Below are positions 47,747-59,984 of a DNA stretch of 64,000 nucleotides, piece by piece. Below the pieces are notes generated by a model. The model was not told the origin of the DNA, made no database searches, and was given only the letters and a program-made list of their open reading frames with translations. The translations under genes and the position numbers were made by a program. The DNA comes from Chaenocephalus aceratus (Eukaryota; Chordata; Actinopteri; Perciformes; Channichthyidae): NCBI GenBank assembly GCA_023974075.1, contig CM043785.1:22261169-22325168 (forward strand), in the 5' to 3' direction. The stretch's first letter is position 1; every line of letters starts with the position of its first letter.

Positions 47747-49420
47747 CATGTTTAGTTTGTTTGTTTGTTTATTTTATTTAAAGGACAGTGCACATTAATT
47801 CACATTGCTGTAAATGAGCCAGTATTAGCCAGCAGGCTAATTTTCAACTGTTGTCCTTGGCAAGATGTTAACTGACCACAACAAGACTAGAAAATAAAAA
47901 CATAATTAAATAGAGTACAGCAGACAACATCAGTACACCAATAAATAAATAGCAGTACAACAATAAATAAATAGCAGTACAACAATAAATAGGAACAGTA
48001 GTACAACAATAGAGAGGAACAAACAAACATGCAAACAGATGAAATATCATCATACCTTGATTCAGTTAAAAGTGTTCACATTTTTGATTGTTTAAAAGCC
48101 AGTTCTTATGATTGTGGTTAAATGTATGATAAGAGGTGTTATTCCTGATCTGTATTGGTATTGTGTTCCAGAGTGTAGGTGCCCTCACAGAGAAACAGTG
48201 TTTGCCAAAGGAACTGGACCTAAGAGGGACTACACAGTCCCCCCTTAGGGCAGACCTTGTGGTTCTGCTGTTTGCATTTTTCTGTTGTATACAAGTGCAG
48301 AGTGGTGGGGGTGCCTTGCCGTTTAGAATTTTAAAAATGAGACATGCATCAGTGTGTTTTAATATATTTTCCCAGCTGAGCAGGTTATGTTTGTCCAGGA
48401 TTTTACAATGGTGGTATAGCTTTGGTTTTTCGTCAAAAACGTTGAGAGCTTGCTTGTAAAGTGACAGGATAGGCCTTAATGTTGTGCTATTCGCCTGGGT
48501 CCAGCTGGTCATACAGTATGATAGGTGGGGAAGGATCATGGCAGTCATATAGAGTTTTGCAACAGGTGTTGTCAAACAGTTCCTTATATATCTAAAATTT
48601 GCTAGATTGTATTTAGTTATTTGCATTACCTTTCTCACTTGTTTATTGAAGGATAGAGTAGTGTCAAGGATAATGCCTAGATATTTGAAATGTGTAACTG
48701 TTTGAATGACCTCCCCAGACACATAGACCTTGGGTTCACAGTGTGATACAGTGTTGGTCTTGCTAAAAAACATACAGACTGTCTTCTTAACATTCAGACA
48801 TAGCTGTGAGTCAGTAAGCCATTGATTTACATGAACCATTGCATCATTTAATTTGGCCGCAGCTTGGGCTTTGGTTTTTGCATGGACATAAATGACAGTG
48901 TCATCAGCGTACATTTGCACCTCACATCCAGTGCACACTGAGGGCAAGTCATTTATATAAAGGCTGAATAGTATTGGGCCCAGGATAGATCCCTGGGGTA
49001 CACCCAGTTCATTCCTCAGGGGTGGTGATGTCTCGCCACTTACCCTTACACACTGAACTCTGTCTGACAGATAGGAGCTCATCCAGTCTATTGCACTGGG
49101 TGAGAAATTAAAATAGGACATTTTGTGAATGAGTACTTGATGATTGACTGTATCAAAAGCTTTCTTAAGATCTAAGAAGATTGCTCCAACAATGCCTCCT
49201 TTGTCCATTTTTAATTTAATATTTTCCACAAGGAAACAATTTGCGGTCTCAGTGGAATGATTGGCTCGGAAACCGAATTGCATGGGGTGTAGTGTGAAAG
49301 GACTACTGTTAAGATGTCCAGTCAATTGCTCAGCTACACATTTCTCAGAGATCTTAGACATGACAGGTAAAACACTGATGGGCCTATAGTTGTTTGCATC
49401 AGTTGTGTCTTCTCAAGCAC
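47747..49420 (-). mobile_element. 5'-truncated LINE, L2/Rex1-like
   Basis: On the minus strand the element runs from a truncated 5' end near 49420 through a reverse-transcriptase frame to a 3' UTR. That UTR has three near repeats of an AATAAATAGCAGTACAAC unit (as read on the + strand, 47935-48010) and the element ends in an AAAC tail (TTTG repeats at about 47753-47770). Only the reverse transcriptase remains; the endonuclease is lost. The 5' truncation fits incomplete target-primed synthesis. Confidence 0.8.
48066..49361 (-). CDS. LINE reverse transcriptase, C-terminal 431 codons
   Basis: The uninterrupted frame contains the reverse-transcriptase fingers to thumb. MQFGFRANHSTETA (about residue 27) precedes motif A FLDLKKAFDTVNH (catalytic Asp), then GVPQGSILGPILFSLYINDLP and motif C YADDTVIY (catalytic Asp pair). 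HFKYLGIILD and a C-terminal domain with APTLWNTIP follow. The frame is open upstream of the first Met (DANNYRPISVLPV), so the start given is only the first ATG after truncation. As it lacks the endonuclease and a promoter it should not act by itself. It has the fewest lesions of all LINE copies here, so it is probably the youngest. Confidence 0.85.
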   Translation of the reverse strand: MSKISEKCVAEQLTGHLNSSPFTLHPMQFGFRANHSTETANCFLVENIKLKMDKGGIVGAIFLDLKKAFDTVNHQVLIHKMSYFNFSPSAIDWMSSYLSDRVQCVRVSGETSPPLRNELGVPQGSILGPILFSLYINDLPSVCTGCEVQMYADDTVIYVHAKTKAQAAAKLNDAMVHVNQWLTDSQLCLNVKKTVCMFFSKTNTVSHCEPKVYVSGEVIQTVTHFKYLGIILDTTLSFNKQVRKVMQITKYNLANFRYIRNCLTTPVAKLYMTAMILPHLSYCMTSWTQANSTTLRPILSLYKQALNVFDEKPKLYHHCKILDKHNLLSWENILKHTDACLIFKILNGKAPPPLCTCIQQKNANSRTTRSALRGDCVVPLRSSSFGKHCFSVRAPTLWNTIPIQIRNNTSYHTFNHNHKNWLLNNQKCEHF

Positions 49421-49489
49421 CAACTATCAAATATCTCTCCTGATTGTTGGCACTTGACAATCACCTTCCCTGAATTTTACTCAGGTGTA

Positions 49490-49640
49490 ACTAAAGTCTG
49501 ATTTAAGGGTTGTTTATATTTCACATCATTAATCAGAATCTGCAAAGTAACTCAAATAAGTGTAGTGGAGTAAAAATACCAGGTTAACCTCTGAATTGTA
49601 GTGGAGTAGAATTACAAAGTATCAATGAGCTGTCATGTGG
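49490..49640. repeat. Common fish repeat with TAGTGGAGTA motifs
   Basis: GTAGTGGAGTAAAAATACC and TGTAGTGGAGTAGAATTAC follow one another about 35 bp apart. It is the same family, opposite orientation, as 2785-3030. Confidence 0.5.
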
Positions 49641-52600
49641 GTATATTAATGCTATATATTGATGCTGCGCATTATGGACAGCGATTTTCACCCATTTATT
49701 AATTATATGTTTTACCAATGTGTTTAATACTGGCAACTTCTAATTGTGGGAAAAACGAAAACGTTCAGTAGAGACGTCCCATAGAACATTTTGCGAAACA
49801 AAATAGTGTAGTGTGTAGTTCTGGGGGGGCGTTCAATTCCAGTTTTGGATAGTCTGGCGTGGTTTCGTTCCATTTCACACAGCTGTTTGACGCTCTGCGT
49901 AACCTTACGGGGACTGTAGTCCTAAACGATAGCTGGGGATTATGGGTAGTGTAGTGTCTTCGGCCATCCTAAACTCAGAAATGTTGACAATCGCAATGAT
50001 GCTTGAAATGTCCCTTATAGGCCTACGTCTGTTTCCGGTTATTTTTATTTTGAAATTCAGTTCCTGACGAACGCCAAAAAAGACCGAGATTATGGAATTA
50101 AACCAATAAATAAAAGCAAGGATAATTGTGTGTTATTGGTGAGTAAATAACAGTGTGTTATTTTGAAAAGAATAACAAATTAGAAGGAAAAAAAGATTTT
50201 AAAAATACGAGGCTCTGAGCCCCATGTATTTTCCTCACAGACGGCAACACTAAAGGTTTCAAATAAAGACCTAAATGAATATTTGGGATGTTTTTGCCTT
50301 TAGATTCTCCCAATAAGTCCAAGTACAGAGGGTGACTTTGCTGTGAAAAAACACATTTCCACCAAAAAAACCTTAGCATTCATGAAGTAATCTTCGTCAT
50401 AACTAGCAAACTAAACATCATGTACATGTACTGCACAAATAATCAGAAATAAAAACTCATTACTCGCATAAAATGACATCAAAATGCATTTTAATGGCTA
50501 AATGAACCTTAAAATAGGCATTTTCCACCGAGAATAACACGAAGGTCGGCCATTGTTGTTGATCATGTGGTCTGGGAGCTGTTGCAGCGTCCATAGCAAC
50601 CACCTTAGCAACCATGAATGTGTACACATTCATGAAGTAATCTTCGTCTTAACTAGCAAACTAAACATCATGTACATGTAGGCTACTGCACAAATAATCA
50701 GTAATAAAAACTCATTACTCGCATAAAATGACATCAAAACGCATTTTTAATGGCCAAATGAACCTTAAAATAGGCATTATGAAGGTCTATGGGACGCCCT
50801 GCCCGTAGAAGCCTGACGGTCAAGGGGTCCGCTGTCCGCAATGAAGGTCTATGTGAAGGTCTTGGAGCTATGTGCAACGCAGGGCATATGCTCGAACGGG
50901 AGCTGCCTGGACGCTGCAATCATGTTGCACTATCCGTGCTGAATGTGCTGACTTTTCGTACAATGTCCCACTGTCTGGCTGCCTGCATAAAGTCAAGTGC
51001 TCGGCGCAATTGTGTGGATAGAGCGCTCCTCTGTTTTCATTTAAACAGCTCCTTATATCCGTTAGCGCAGCTAGCTAGCACCAGATGCTAACAACAACAA
51101 TGCACGTAAGGTCTCTCTCTCGCTCGCTCGGGCCACACATACACACACACCCTGGTCCCGGTCCTCCCGATGGCCAGTCGGTGCCTGTCGGTGAGCGTGG
51201 AAGTGTGGTCTGCCACAAGCGGGCGGCAGGCCACACTGTGAACATGAACGTGCCGGGCGGCATGGTCCCGTGGGTTAGATGCGCGTTCATAATGCTGAGG
51301 GAAATAACTCTCAGAATAACGTTATCAGCACATTTTTACAACTTGAGGAACGAATGTTTTTAATAAGGGCTATACAAGTGTTCATACTGGGTAGTTTATT
51401 TAGCCATGTAAGTCAATGGGAAAAAGTGTTTCTGGGCCTGGCAACCAAACGGAAGTGTAGTACCGCCGTTTGGCCACCACGAATATTTTCATCTGAGTCC
51501 GGCGCACTTCCTGGGGGCTTGGCTTGGACCAGCGTTGCAGTCGGGAAGAAAAGCAATGTGGCACCTCCCCCCACTGATTTTCCTTCTGGCAGAATCTACA
51601 CAACACATCAGCCCCATTGAACACAGCCTAGTCATGCCAGCCTATACTGCACATGAGGGGCAGAGTTTTACTCTGTGTGTTGTAACTTGCATATATATTT
51701 ATTCCAAGAGAGCGAGAGAGCTAGGGAGAGCACACTTTTATCTATTTAATTTAGATAAAGTAAGAAATCATTCCAATGTGTACTATAGGGCAGTACAAAA
51801 AACTGTTTAAAAGGGGAATGATTAGTAAAATATGCATAAATAAAAAGAAAGAATGCTAACATAAGATAAGAATAAACAAGTTTAAATTATTTGTTATTGG
51901 TTGTGATAATATTCTAAAGATAATTGGAGTATTGAAAAGTATACAGCTCCCTGATTTATCTGAGTGTTGAGAGCTGTATCCATAAATTCATTTTGTGCTC
52001 AAAGTGCACCAGATTGATGCATTTCACTTCAACATTTTAAAAAACATCTTCCCGGGGGTGCATGCCCCCGGACCCCCCTAGAGGAGGTGAGGACCCCCCC
52101 CTAGAGGATGCGAGGCCCACCCCCAAATAAAGCAGGTTAAAATAATTAAATTGCATACATTTTCTTTCAGTAAACACTGAAAACGGGTCCCACAGACCCA
52201 AACAACACATAAAGGTTAAAGGTAAGAATATAATAATGTTAAAATGTGCTAAATATATACACTGCAAAAAAAAGGGGAGTAAAAGTAGCCCCCGACTTGT
52301 TTTCTTTTTTGAAAGTAGCCCTCATCCTAAAAAAGGTTGGTGAACCCTGATCTAAACTATAGACCCTACACATCCACTGGACGTGGATTCTAAAAGTACA
52401 ATATACACTTCTCGCTAAAAATCAAATCAAAAAGCATTTATTGACCAACCTATCCTACAATTTAGAATTTTCCAGAGAGGGTTATTAGTGAATATACGAA
52501 CCTCCGGAGCGTGTGCAATCAACGGGAGCATATGCCGCACATTGTTGTTTCTTACACGACCACTAGAGGTGCTAAACTTTAAAACGTGACTATAGGTCGT

Positions 52601-52749
52601 AATAAGCTGCTGAACAATCGACCTATTTGGTCGTTTTTTGGAGGAAGACAGGCTGTTCCAGGGTTGCGTCCTCTAACAAAACCTTTATTAGACTGAGTTT
52701 TATCCTCCACAGAAAGCTCCTCATCAGTGTCATATACAGGGCTCAATAT

Positions 52750-53140
52750 CCATGATTTACTGTTTCTTTAAGCGATTTACTCTGTTTATTGAATCGAAGG
52801 CGGTACTGAAGTCAATGAAAAAGACGTACGCATTGGTGTTGTTAACTCCATCTGTTATAGTGTGTGGGTATAGAACTGCAATGGCATCCTTGGCTCGGGA
52901 AGCAACTGATAAATATTCATCAGAGGGGTTGTGATGGATTTCCAATAAAAGAGAAAGATCTGCTTGCACGCTTTCATGACCACAGATGTTCGAGAAATAG
53001 GTCTAAGTCTTTGAGGCTTTGTCAGTTTTGTCAAAGGAATTATGGTTGAATCGTTTAAGACACAACATTGGCTGAGAGAGGCTATCTTTAGTTTTTTACT
53101 CAACCTCCTGATTATAAAATTGACTGGTGGGAAGAGAGAA
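52750..53140 (-). pseudogene. L2-like reverse transcriptase fragment
   Basis: Minus-strand frames read STIIPLTKLTKPQRL, then RPISRTSVVMKACKQI (near 53000-53070), SDEYLSV and FIDFSTAFDSINR (about 52790), which correspond to successive blocks of a LINE reverse transcriptase up to motif A. Two frameshifts separate them. Motifs B and C are missing. It is an old relic. Confidence 0.65.
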
Positions 53141-53384
53141 ATGCGGCTCTGGAGATCAACGTCCAGGTGTCGGGCTGTATTCCCTAGGAGTAAGTTTCCA
53201 TGAATTTGATAACAGTTATATTTGATTCTGCGTGTTAAAGTGTTTCATGTTAAACCAGGAAGCTTTGGAGTGAAAGTCGGGGATATTGATTATAGTTAAC
53301 ACACGCCAACAGCAGTCTGGCTCTGACCGCAGCCTCCGTGACTAACCAATGCCATTTTGATGACGGAATACAGCTTTAAAGGTG

Positions 53385-53570
53385 GGGTATGTAATTTATT
53401 TCAGAAACACTTTTTGTTATATTCCATGGAATGCTCTTAACATCCCGATACCAAAGAATACATGAAATGCCTTGACAATAAATACATAAACAAATTTCAT
53501 CACGTGATGAAGATCACGTGACATAGACGCCAGCCATTGGAATGAATGGTGAAAAAAAACGTAGGCATTT
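53385..53570. repeat. Short interspersed repeat plus family F piece
   Basis: AGGTGGGGTATGTAATTTAT followed by AGAAACACTTTTTGTTATAT is a string I recall as common in teleost genomes. From 53505 the sequence GAAGATCACGTGACATAG and GGAATGAATGGTGAAAAAA matches 9281-9330 of the inverted-arm element. Confidence 0.5.
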
Positions 53571-56333
53571 TACAATTTCAGAGGCCTTTTTGTAGCAATA
53601 CTACGTCCTGCATTGTGGACCAACGTAGTTATTACACGTTTTTTTATGAGACTGGGTTGGGATGTCAAACACCTACAATGTATTGTGTGCAGAGAAGGCT
53701 GCACAATATTTTTGCGGGGTTTCACTTCGCACCAACAGACCTACAGCACACACTGTCACTACTGCTAGCTACAGCTCATCATCACAAAATGTGCAAATGT
53801 TAATTTTAGAAGGAACTTTAAATGAATGTAAATTAATTCATAGTTTCAATTGATTAATCCATCTATTCAACGGATGAAACTTATCCAAGTCTCTCACATA
53901 CTTTTAATCAATTGTATAATTAGAAACTATGGTTTCTATATACAGCTGGGAATTCATGAAAGATAATGTGATTTGATATAAGGTATTTATAAGTCATAAT
54001 GTTTCCGTTTGACTTTATACGTTGGTCGGTATAGCAGTTAAAGATATACTGAAATTCATTATGTGGTTAAGATGGCATTCATAAGACTTAACATGGTAAA
54101 CTTTGCAGACACTTGGTAAAGATAAAATGGGGAGGTGGCGTTATATGATATTATGTTCTCAAATTGCTTACATGACTTTTAGTAGATGCGGTTGGGATTT
54201 GATTTGTAAGTGAAAATTCACTGTCCTGTTTTGATTTGATCTTTCTTTTAGCTTCACCTTTTTGTTACTGAATCAGTTTCTCACTTGTTTAATAACTCAT
54301 TCAGGCATTTAGGAACGCAACTATAGCTGAGATTTGTTCTTATCATTTCACATTTCAAATTGTTGGTTGGACTCACTCATTCTGGCTTCAAGCTAACTAA
54401 TAGGTACTCATTTACTGGATTAATGAAGAAACATAAATCCATTCCTAGGGCAAGCTCCAAACATGGTACAATCTAACTCAATTTCCATTTTATCCATTAT
54501 AAACCTCATTAGCATGCGTCTTTCATTACTTTTGTTCATCATCAAACTAATATGTTTTGTTCCTCCACTCCTATTTGTTTCCAACTGCTTATTTGAATTT
54601 TAATGTGAAATGGTGTAGTTATGGAAATGTTGATCGCATGGTACAGTGAGTCAGTATAAATAATTTATTACGGCTTCTTTTAATTATTTCCTGCTCTTCA
54701 TTTATTAGTCATCTGGCTGTGTAGCAAAATAAGCACCACTTCATAATAGTTGGACCTTATAAAACTCTTTGAAATGTATGACTATCAAATGTTTCACATT
54801 TACATAAGTAATTACTAACATAATGCAGTTTATTGAAACTCCATTTGCTCCCAGTATATTTAAGAGGTTCGTTTACTTGTTTTTGAAGCTCTTAATGGTT
54901 GGGGATCAGTCTACGACTTTGTGTCGTGTTCGTTCTGGGTTTTTAAAACCAACAAATATTTGCACAAGAACATGTAAAGACCTGTTAGAAATGCAGTTTC
55001 GGCCCATTTTCATATGGCAGCTGAAAACCAATCAAATACATGTTGACTTTAAATGTATGTAATTCTTCTTATTGACCAGTTTACTTGCACTCCAATAGTC
55101 GACTATTATTCCGAATATGATAATATTTCACATTTGTTATGGGTCATGTCCAGTCAAATACACATTCTTTATAAGTATGTACAATTTTTTCTGATAAAGG
55201 CTTGTTTATGGTGATTTTAAGGTCTAAAAGCCAGCCTTTTCCGACAATATGGATGACGCAATCAAAAAGCAACAAATCATAATAGTATACGCAGCTCAAG
55301 CTATTCCACATTACCATATTTTGTCATGATCAACAAAGTAATATGCGGGGTATGCTAGGCTGCATGTAAACAAGAACATTGGTGGAATATTCATTTTCAT
55401 TAGCCATTTCAACAGTTTCATGGAATACTTTGTTTTTAGTTATAGGAAAAACTTTTGACTAACTCTTAGTGGATTATGGTTTTTAACTATATTTAAGCAT
55501 ATGGTGTATTTTCTTTATGCTTTTGTTGTCTTTTTGCCCTTGTTTTGTAAAGCACTGTGGTCTAATTATCTCGTGAACATTTCTCTATACGTAAAGTTTA
55601 TGTTTATTATCAAGTGCTTCATTTGCTTAATCACCTTAACCGTCCTACACAATCTCTGCTCTTTTGGCTGACATCTCAGTGGATTTCTTCACATCACTTA
55701 AAGCTCTACCTAAACAGAACAGGACGTTTTTACTTCCAGGAAAGTTTTCTCCCATCCATGATATATGTTTCCCTGATATATACTGCATTGAATTGGGTTG
55801 TGACACTGGATTGATGGAACAACCTGCTCCTTTAGATTCACTCTTGACAACATCAGGAATATTTGTCTCCTACTGACCCAAAAGGCTATGCATGTTCTCC
55901 ACCAGGGGCGGCGCCCGAAGCACCCCCAAGAAATATATATATTTTTTTCCCCCGAAAATTATTATTATTATTTTTATTAAATTAAATTAGAACAATTATT
56001 GATTACATCAATGCATGTGAAACAAACAAATGTTTGACCAAAAACATAAAGCCAACACAGGTGATATGATTAGGCCAATGGCCAGCACCCATTCGATTTT
56101 TGACCTACCCATATGCTAAATTACTTTGTGACACTTGAGTGACTTCCTGTTAGCCAGAGCGCCAAATGATTTGCTAACAGCAAAGTGAAAAAAATTATCG
56201 TTTTTTAGTTCTTAAACGTCCACGTGTGGACACTCAATCAAAACCACCTGAAAGCGAGAGGGATTCTGTACATAATAGGCCTCGTGAGTACAAGTAGCTT
56301 ACTTCTGGGTGTCTGTGTTTCATTCAAGCTCTG

Positions 56334-56527
<194 letters not shown>

Positions 56528-58292
56528 CGGAGATCGTTGAGCTAGCTAAGCTAAAGGGTATAAGGAGCTTTTTCAACAACAAGGTGGAGGGAGAACTCTC
56601 TCCTGTCAGACGGAGAGTCTCAGGTAACCTCAGCTCAGGTGAAGTAAAGGACTCTCAGTGTTTAGATAGTTAACTTTAGTCTAGTTATCTCAGTGGGTCT
56701 CAAACGTTTTGTTTTAAAAGGGGAGTGATTTGTAAAATGTCTATGAAGAAATAGAAAATATGTTTACAATTCTGTTTCATATGGGTGATGAGAGATGTAT
56801 CCATATATCTCTTAATGTTGCTCTCAAAGTGCACCAGATTGATGCTTTTAACTTCAATATTTAAAACAAATCTTCCCGGAGAAACATGCCCCCGGACCCC
56901 ACGAGAGGAGGTGAGGACCCTCCTAGAGGACGTGAGGTCCACTCCCCACTTGTACAAATAGCACTTTACCCCTGCTTACACCTATATGCCGTGAGCTGAT
57001 TATCGAGCCTTCATTGTTACAGTCGCGGGTGCACTGTGTGTGTGTGTGGGGAGTGTTGCAGTAGACAATTCAACTGGAGCGCTGGTGCAGGGGTGGCTAA
57101 CCAGTCAGAGGTTAAGAGCCACATTTTTTCTATGTTACTGCAAAGAGCCACATCAAGCACACAGTCACTGATACCGCTTGTTTCAGTTTTTTGTTTTCTG
57201 GAGACAAGATTTCAACCACGTCACTGATGCATTTTTGTGGCATTGGGATATATTTTTTAAATCCTCTGGAGCAAAGAGAGGAGCTGTGGATTATTGTTAT
57301 TGATTAATGCATCAGTGTTTCTTAGGGTCAAAAACACTAAGCTCACAACTTAAAATGAAAGCGTTTAGTTTATTTAATAAATGAGCACATGTTCAATGCG
57401 AACAGTGACTGTAGTTATAGATTATTTGCAATTTGGTGCTATATATTTATTTAAAAAAAATGTTTTATATATTTTTTAAACACCTTGAATTTCAGGGGGG
57501 GCGCGGGGCTCCGTTGGCGGGGCGCAGCGCCCCTCCAAGACAATGGTAGGGGAAACACTGGATAGTGTTTAATCAACGATAGGTTTCCCCCCCCTTAAAG
57601 ATGATTGGTTCACTGCATCGCAGGTATTATTGTGATTGGCTCTTGGGCCACATCAAAATTAGACGCGCTGTCATCCTCTCATACTGACACCACACATACA
57701 CACGTAGGGAGAGCCGGGACTAAAGTAACACAGGACGAAACACGGGACAAAAGTAACGGAGCGATTTTATCTGAGCCCAAACAACTTTGACCGGCCAAAT
57801 TACGTCAGAATTATCAGCATCCAATACACAACAGACCTACTAAATATCAGGTTTAACTGTCAGGAGTAGCTAGTGTTGTCACGATACCAACATTTTGGTT
57901 TCGATACCAAGTCAAGAATTGCGATTCCGATTCTTTTTTGATACTTTTCTTAAAAAGAGGGAAACAGTCTTAAATGTAATTATTGTGCTTTATTTCACAC
58001 CAGAACTATAACCATAACACAAACTTTTAAACAATGAGAACAATAAATAAAATAAATGAAAATAATTCGTATTCAATAAAATTAATACATTTCTTACAGA
58101 CAGGCCTCGTGGTGTCCGTAGGCTTGCCCTCACTGTCAGATATAGCTAAAATACTTCCAAATTTCGCTTCTGGCGTCTTTTTTGTCAACAAGCCGAGGTG
58201 CAGCGGCAGTTGCACTCCCACTTGCAGCCATGCTTCTCGTTTTCTCACATGCTCTGGCAGCTAGCGCGTGCACGAGAGAGGGGAGGCACTTA

Positions 58293-58875
58293 CGGCCCGT
58301 CTACAGCGTCGACAGCGTCGAAAACTCCAATCTGCCCATTCACTTTCAATGGGGTGACGTCACGTAGCCTCGCTTTTTCGCCGAACTGAATTGTGGGTAG
58401 CAGAGCGGTCCGTCTCCGGCCGGAGACGCCGGAGTAGCCAGCGCCAGCCAATCAAATCCCGTTTCCCAAAATCTGACAGCTCAAGCCGTAGCCAATCAAA
58501 CCGCGTCTAAGCTGGGAGAGATATCCCGCCGTTCATTTCTATATTTCAAAAAAAGTCGGAGGAGAAACTAACTATCGCCGTAGCAAATCACCCGGTTTTG
58601 TATGACCAGACCCTCTTCACCTACCGGGATACAAACCGGAGGAACCAGGCATGGAGGGAGGTGGCAGAGACAGTGGGTGAAACTGGTAGGTTTTCGCCTG
58701 TTTGGGGAGTTTATATATATATTGCTCCCATAAAATCCCCGGGGTTTTTTGCTCTGTATGTCGGGGGCGGGAGATTCATGTGATTGGTTGTTGGTCGTGT
58801 TGCTTGAATAAAATCCCCAAGCTCCAGACACGCCCAGCTCCAAGCTATTTTTGAAGCTGTAGTGTGGACGCTCCG
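58293..58875. mobile_element. Harbinger-type MITE, copy 2 (inside C)
   Basis: TTA duplications lie at 58290-58292 and 58876-58878. The ends CGGCCCGTCTAC and the complement of CGGAGCGTCCAC are inverted. It shares CCCATTCACTTT, TGACGTCA (58355-58362), GCCAATCAAA and GGGAGATTCATGTGATTGG with copy 1 (1326-1647). It also retains a coding remnant of the parent transposon at 58562-58693. Confidence 0.87.
58562..58693 (+). pseudogene. MADF-domain remnant of Harbinger accessory protein
   Basis: An open stretch of about 44 codons reads ANHPVLYDQTLFTYRDTNRR and ends QAWREVAETVGET, the first half of a MADF (Myb/SANT-like) DNA-binding domain. It ends at G/GTAGG, a plausible splice donor. In PIF/Harbinger transposons the second gene encodes such a protein, which works with the transposase. 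No ATG precedes it and the second half of the domain is missing, so it is a leftover. Confidence 0.75.
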
Positions 58876-59096
58876 TTAGAGCGTGCTTGAGAGGGGCGGG
58901 ACTGCATGCACGGCTGCAGTGCAGGGAGTGGAAGCAGAGCGCTGAACACACACGGCTCTTATTAAAACGGCGCTTTCTCACCGGAGTACTTTCCCCCGTC
59001 ATTCTTAAAGTACCGATACTAATGAAACGGAGGAATCGTAACGTTTTTAACGGCAGGGTATCGCGGTACCTTTCAAGTATCGGTACACCGTGCAAC

Positions 59097-59736
59097 TAGG
59101 GTTGCCAGAAACTGACCATGATCAAAATCGATTATTCGGCAGCCCTGGCGAATAATAATCGATTATTCGACCGACCCCTCCCCCCCCCCGCGAAAAAAAA
59201 AAAAAAAGGAATTCCGTTTTTTTTTCTTTACTGGAACATGTTTAACAGTACAAACAACAAACAAGCATGTTATCACAACGACGCGGCCTTGAAGTGAAGT
59301 TGAGCTGTGATAGACCAACGTCTTTTCGCAGAGCTTGCATTTAACTTCCTTTGGACTTGTAAGTTCGAAGTAGTTCCACGAGGAGGAACTCTTTTTACCT
59401 GCCGCTTTGTTCATCTTTAGTCGCACGTGTGAGGGAGAGGGGGGGTGGGGGCGGGGTCGGTGTGTAGCGTGCTGCAGCAGCAGTCTGCACGCAGGCTTCC
59501 TCCAACTTTACAGTAAAACAAACTGGGTGTGACCAATGGCCATTTACAATTATTAATACTATTACTATTATTAGCATATATTTATATATATTTTGGTTGA
59601 AACTAAGCCAGAAAAAAAAAAAATACATAAATAATAAAAAAAAATATATATAAATAAAATCGATTTTTAAAAATAATATTCGATTATGGAGACTGTAACG
59701 AATATTCGAATAATCGAATAATCGCTGGCATCCCTA
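59097..59736. mobile_element. hAT element D (inside C)
   Basis: The perfect duplication CGTGCAAC lies at 59089-59096 and 59737-59744. The ends are TAGGGTTGCCAG and the complement of TAGGGATGCCAG. AATCGATTATTCG/CGAATAATCG repeats follow inside both ends. A BED-finger remnant is on the minus strand. Confidence 0.87.
59270..59420 (-). pseudogene. BED zinc-finger remnant of hAT transposase
   Basis: The minus-strand frame begins MNKAAGKKSSSSWNYFELTS and continues EVKCKLCEKTLVYHSSTSL. This has the Trp, CxxC and first part of a BED finger as found at the N-terminus of hAT transposases. The His-containing second half is missing, as the frame runs into unrelated sequence after SL. Confidence 0.7.
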
Positions 59737-59984
59737 CGTGCAACACTTGTCAGGAGTCAGTGTCTCTCCCCCAAACTCACACAATTCGATATGAACTGAA
59801 GAGCCGCATGAAACTAGGCAAAGAGCCGCATGCGGCTCGAGAGCCGCGGGTTGGCCACCCCTGCGCTGGTGCATTAATGGGGAAACCCTTCATGTTTGAG
59901 CACCCTCTATGAAACGTCAAGCTACCCCACAGCACCCCCTAGAGAAAATCTCTGGCGCCGCCACTGTTCTCCACCCAGACTCTT

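Larger units (their letters stand above)
44445..50845. mobile_element. Inverted-arm element (family F), copy 2
   Basis: The left end (CAACACGTTCTCACTCCC) resembles that of copy 1. The arms 44560-45200 and 50030-50845 are reverse complements, including a 73-codon open frame present in both (44833-45054 + and 50158-50379 -). The left arm has a direct duplication of about 50 bp (44524-44575 and 44590-44637), present once on the right. It contains the MITE 45818-46999, core blocks shared with copy 1 and the LINE 47747-49420. The arms encode no known protein. The right end is not as clear as the left. Confidence 0.6.
41935..52349. mobile_element. hAT element carrying nested insertions
   Basis: The 8-bp duplication ATCTAAAC lies at 41927-41934 and 52350-52357. 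The ends are CAGGGGTAGCCAAC on the left and the complement of CAGGGTTCACCAACC on the right, typical hAT termini. Its right interior (about 51830-52130) is homologous to 56700-56950, so two members of one family are present. No transposase motif is readable. Nested inside are 42596-43986, the inverted-arm element 44445-50845 and a fragment at about 44084-44165. Confidence 0.85.
57867..59748. mobile_element. hAT element C (inside B)
   Basis: GTCAGGAG lies at 57859-57866 and 59749-59756, fitting an 8-bp duplication. The ends are similar (AGTGTTGTCACGATACC and the complement of AGTGTTG...CACGGTGTACCGAT), with four extra bases TAGC on the left. The right terminus is only recognised when hAT D is removed. 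A Harbinger MITE lies in its centre. Confidence 0.72.
57088..59863. mobile_element. hAT element B (inside A)
   Basis: The duplication CGCTGGTG lies at 57080-57087 and 59864-59871. The ends are CAGGGGTGGCTAACC and the complement of CAGGGGTGGCCAACC. Subterminal AAGAGCCACA/AGAGCCGCATGCGGCTC strings are typical of a fish hAT family. A further hAT-like end (complement of CAGTGTTTCCCCTACC) sits at about 57543-57561. hAT C is inserted within. Confidence 0.88.

Noticed and set aside
59163..59426. Complete zinc-finger gene
   Set aside because: Only the first half of a BED finger is present and the frame ends in a poly-purine tract of the transposon.
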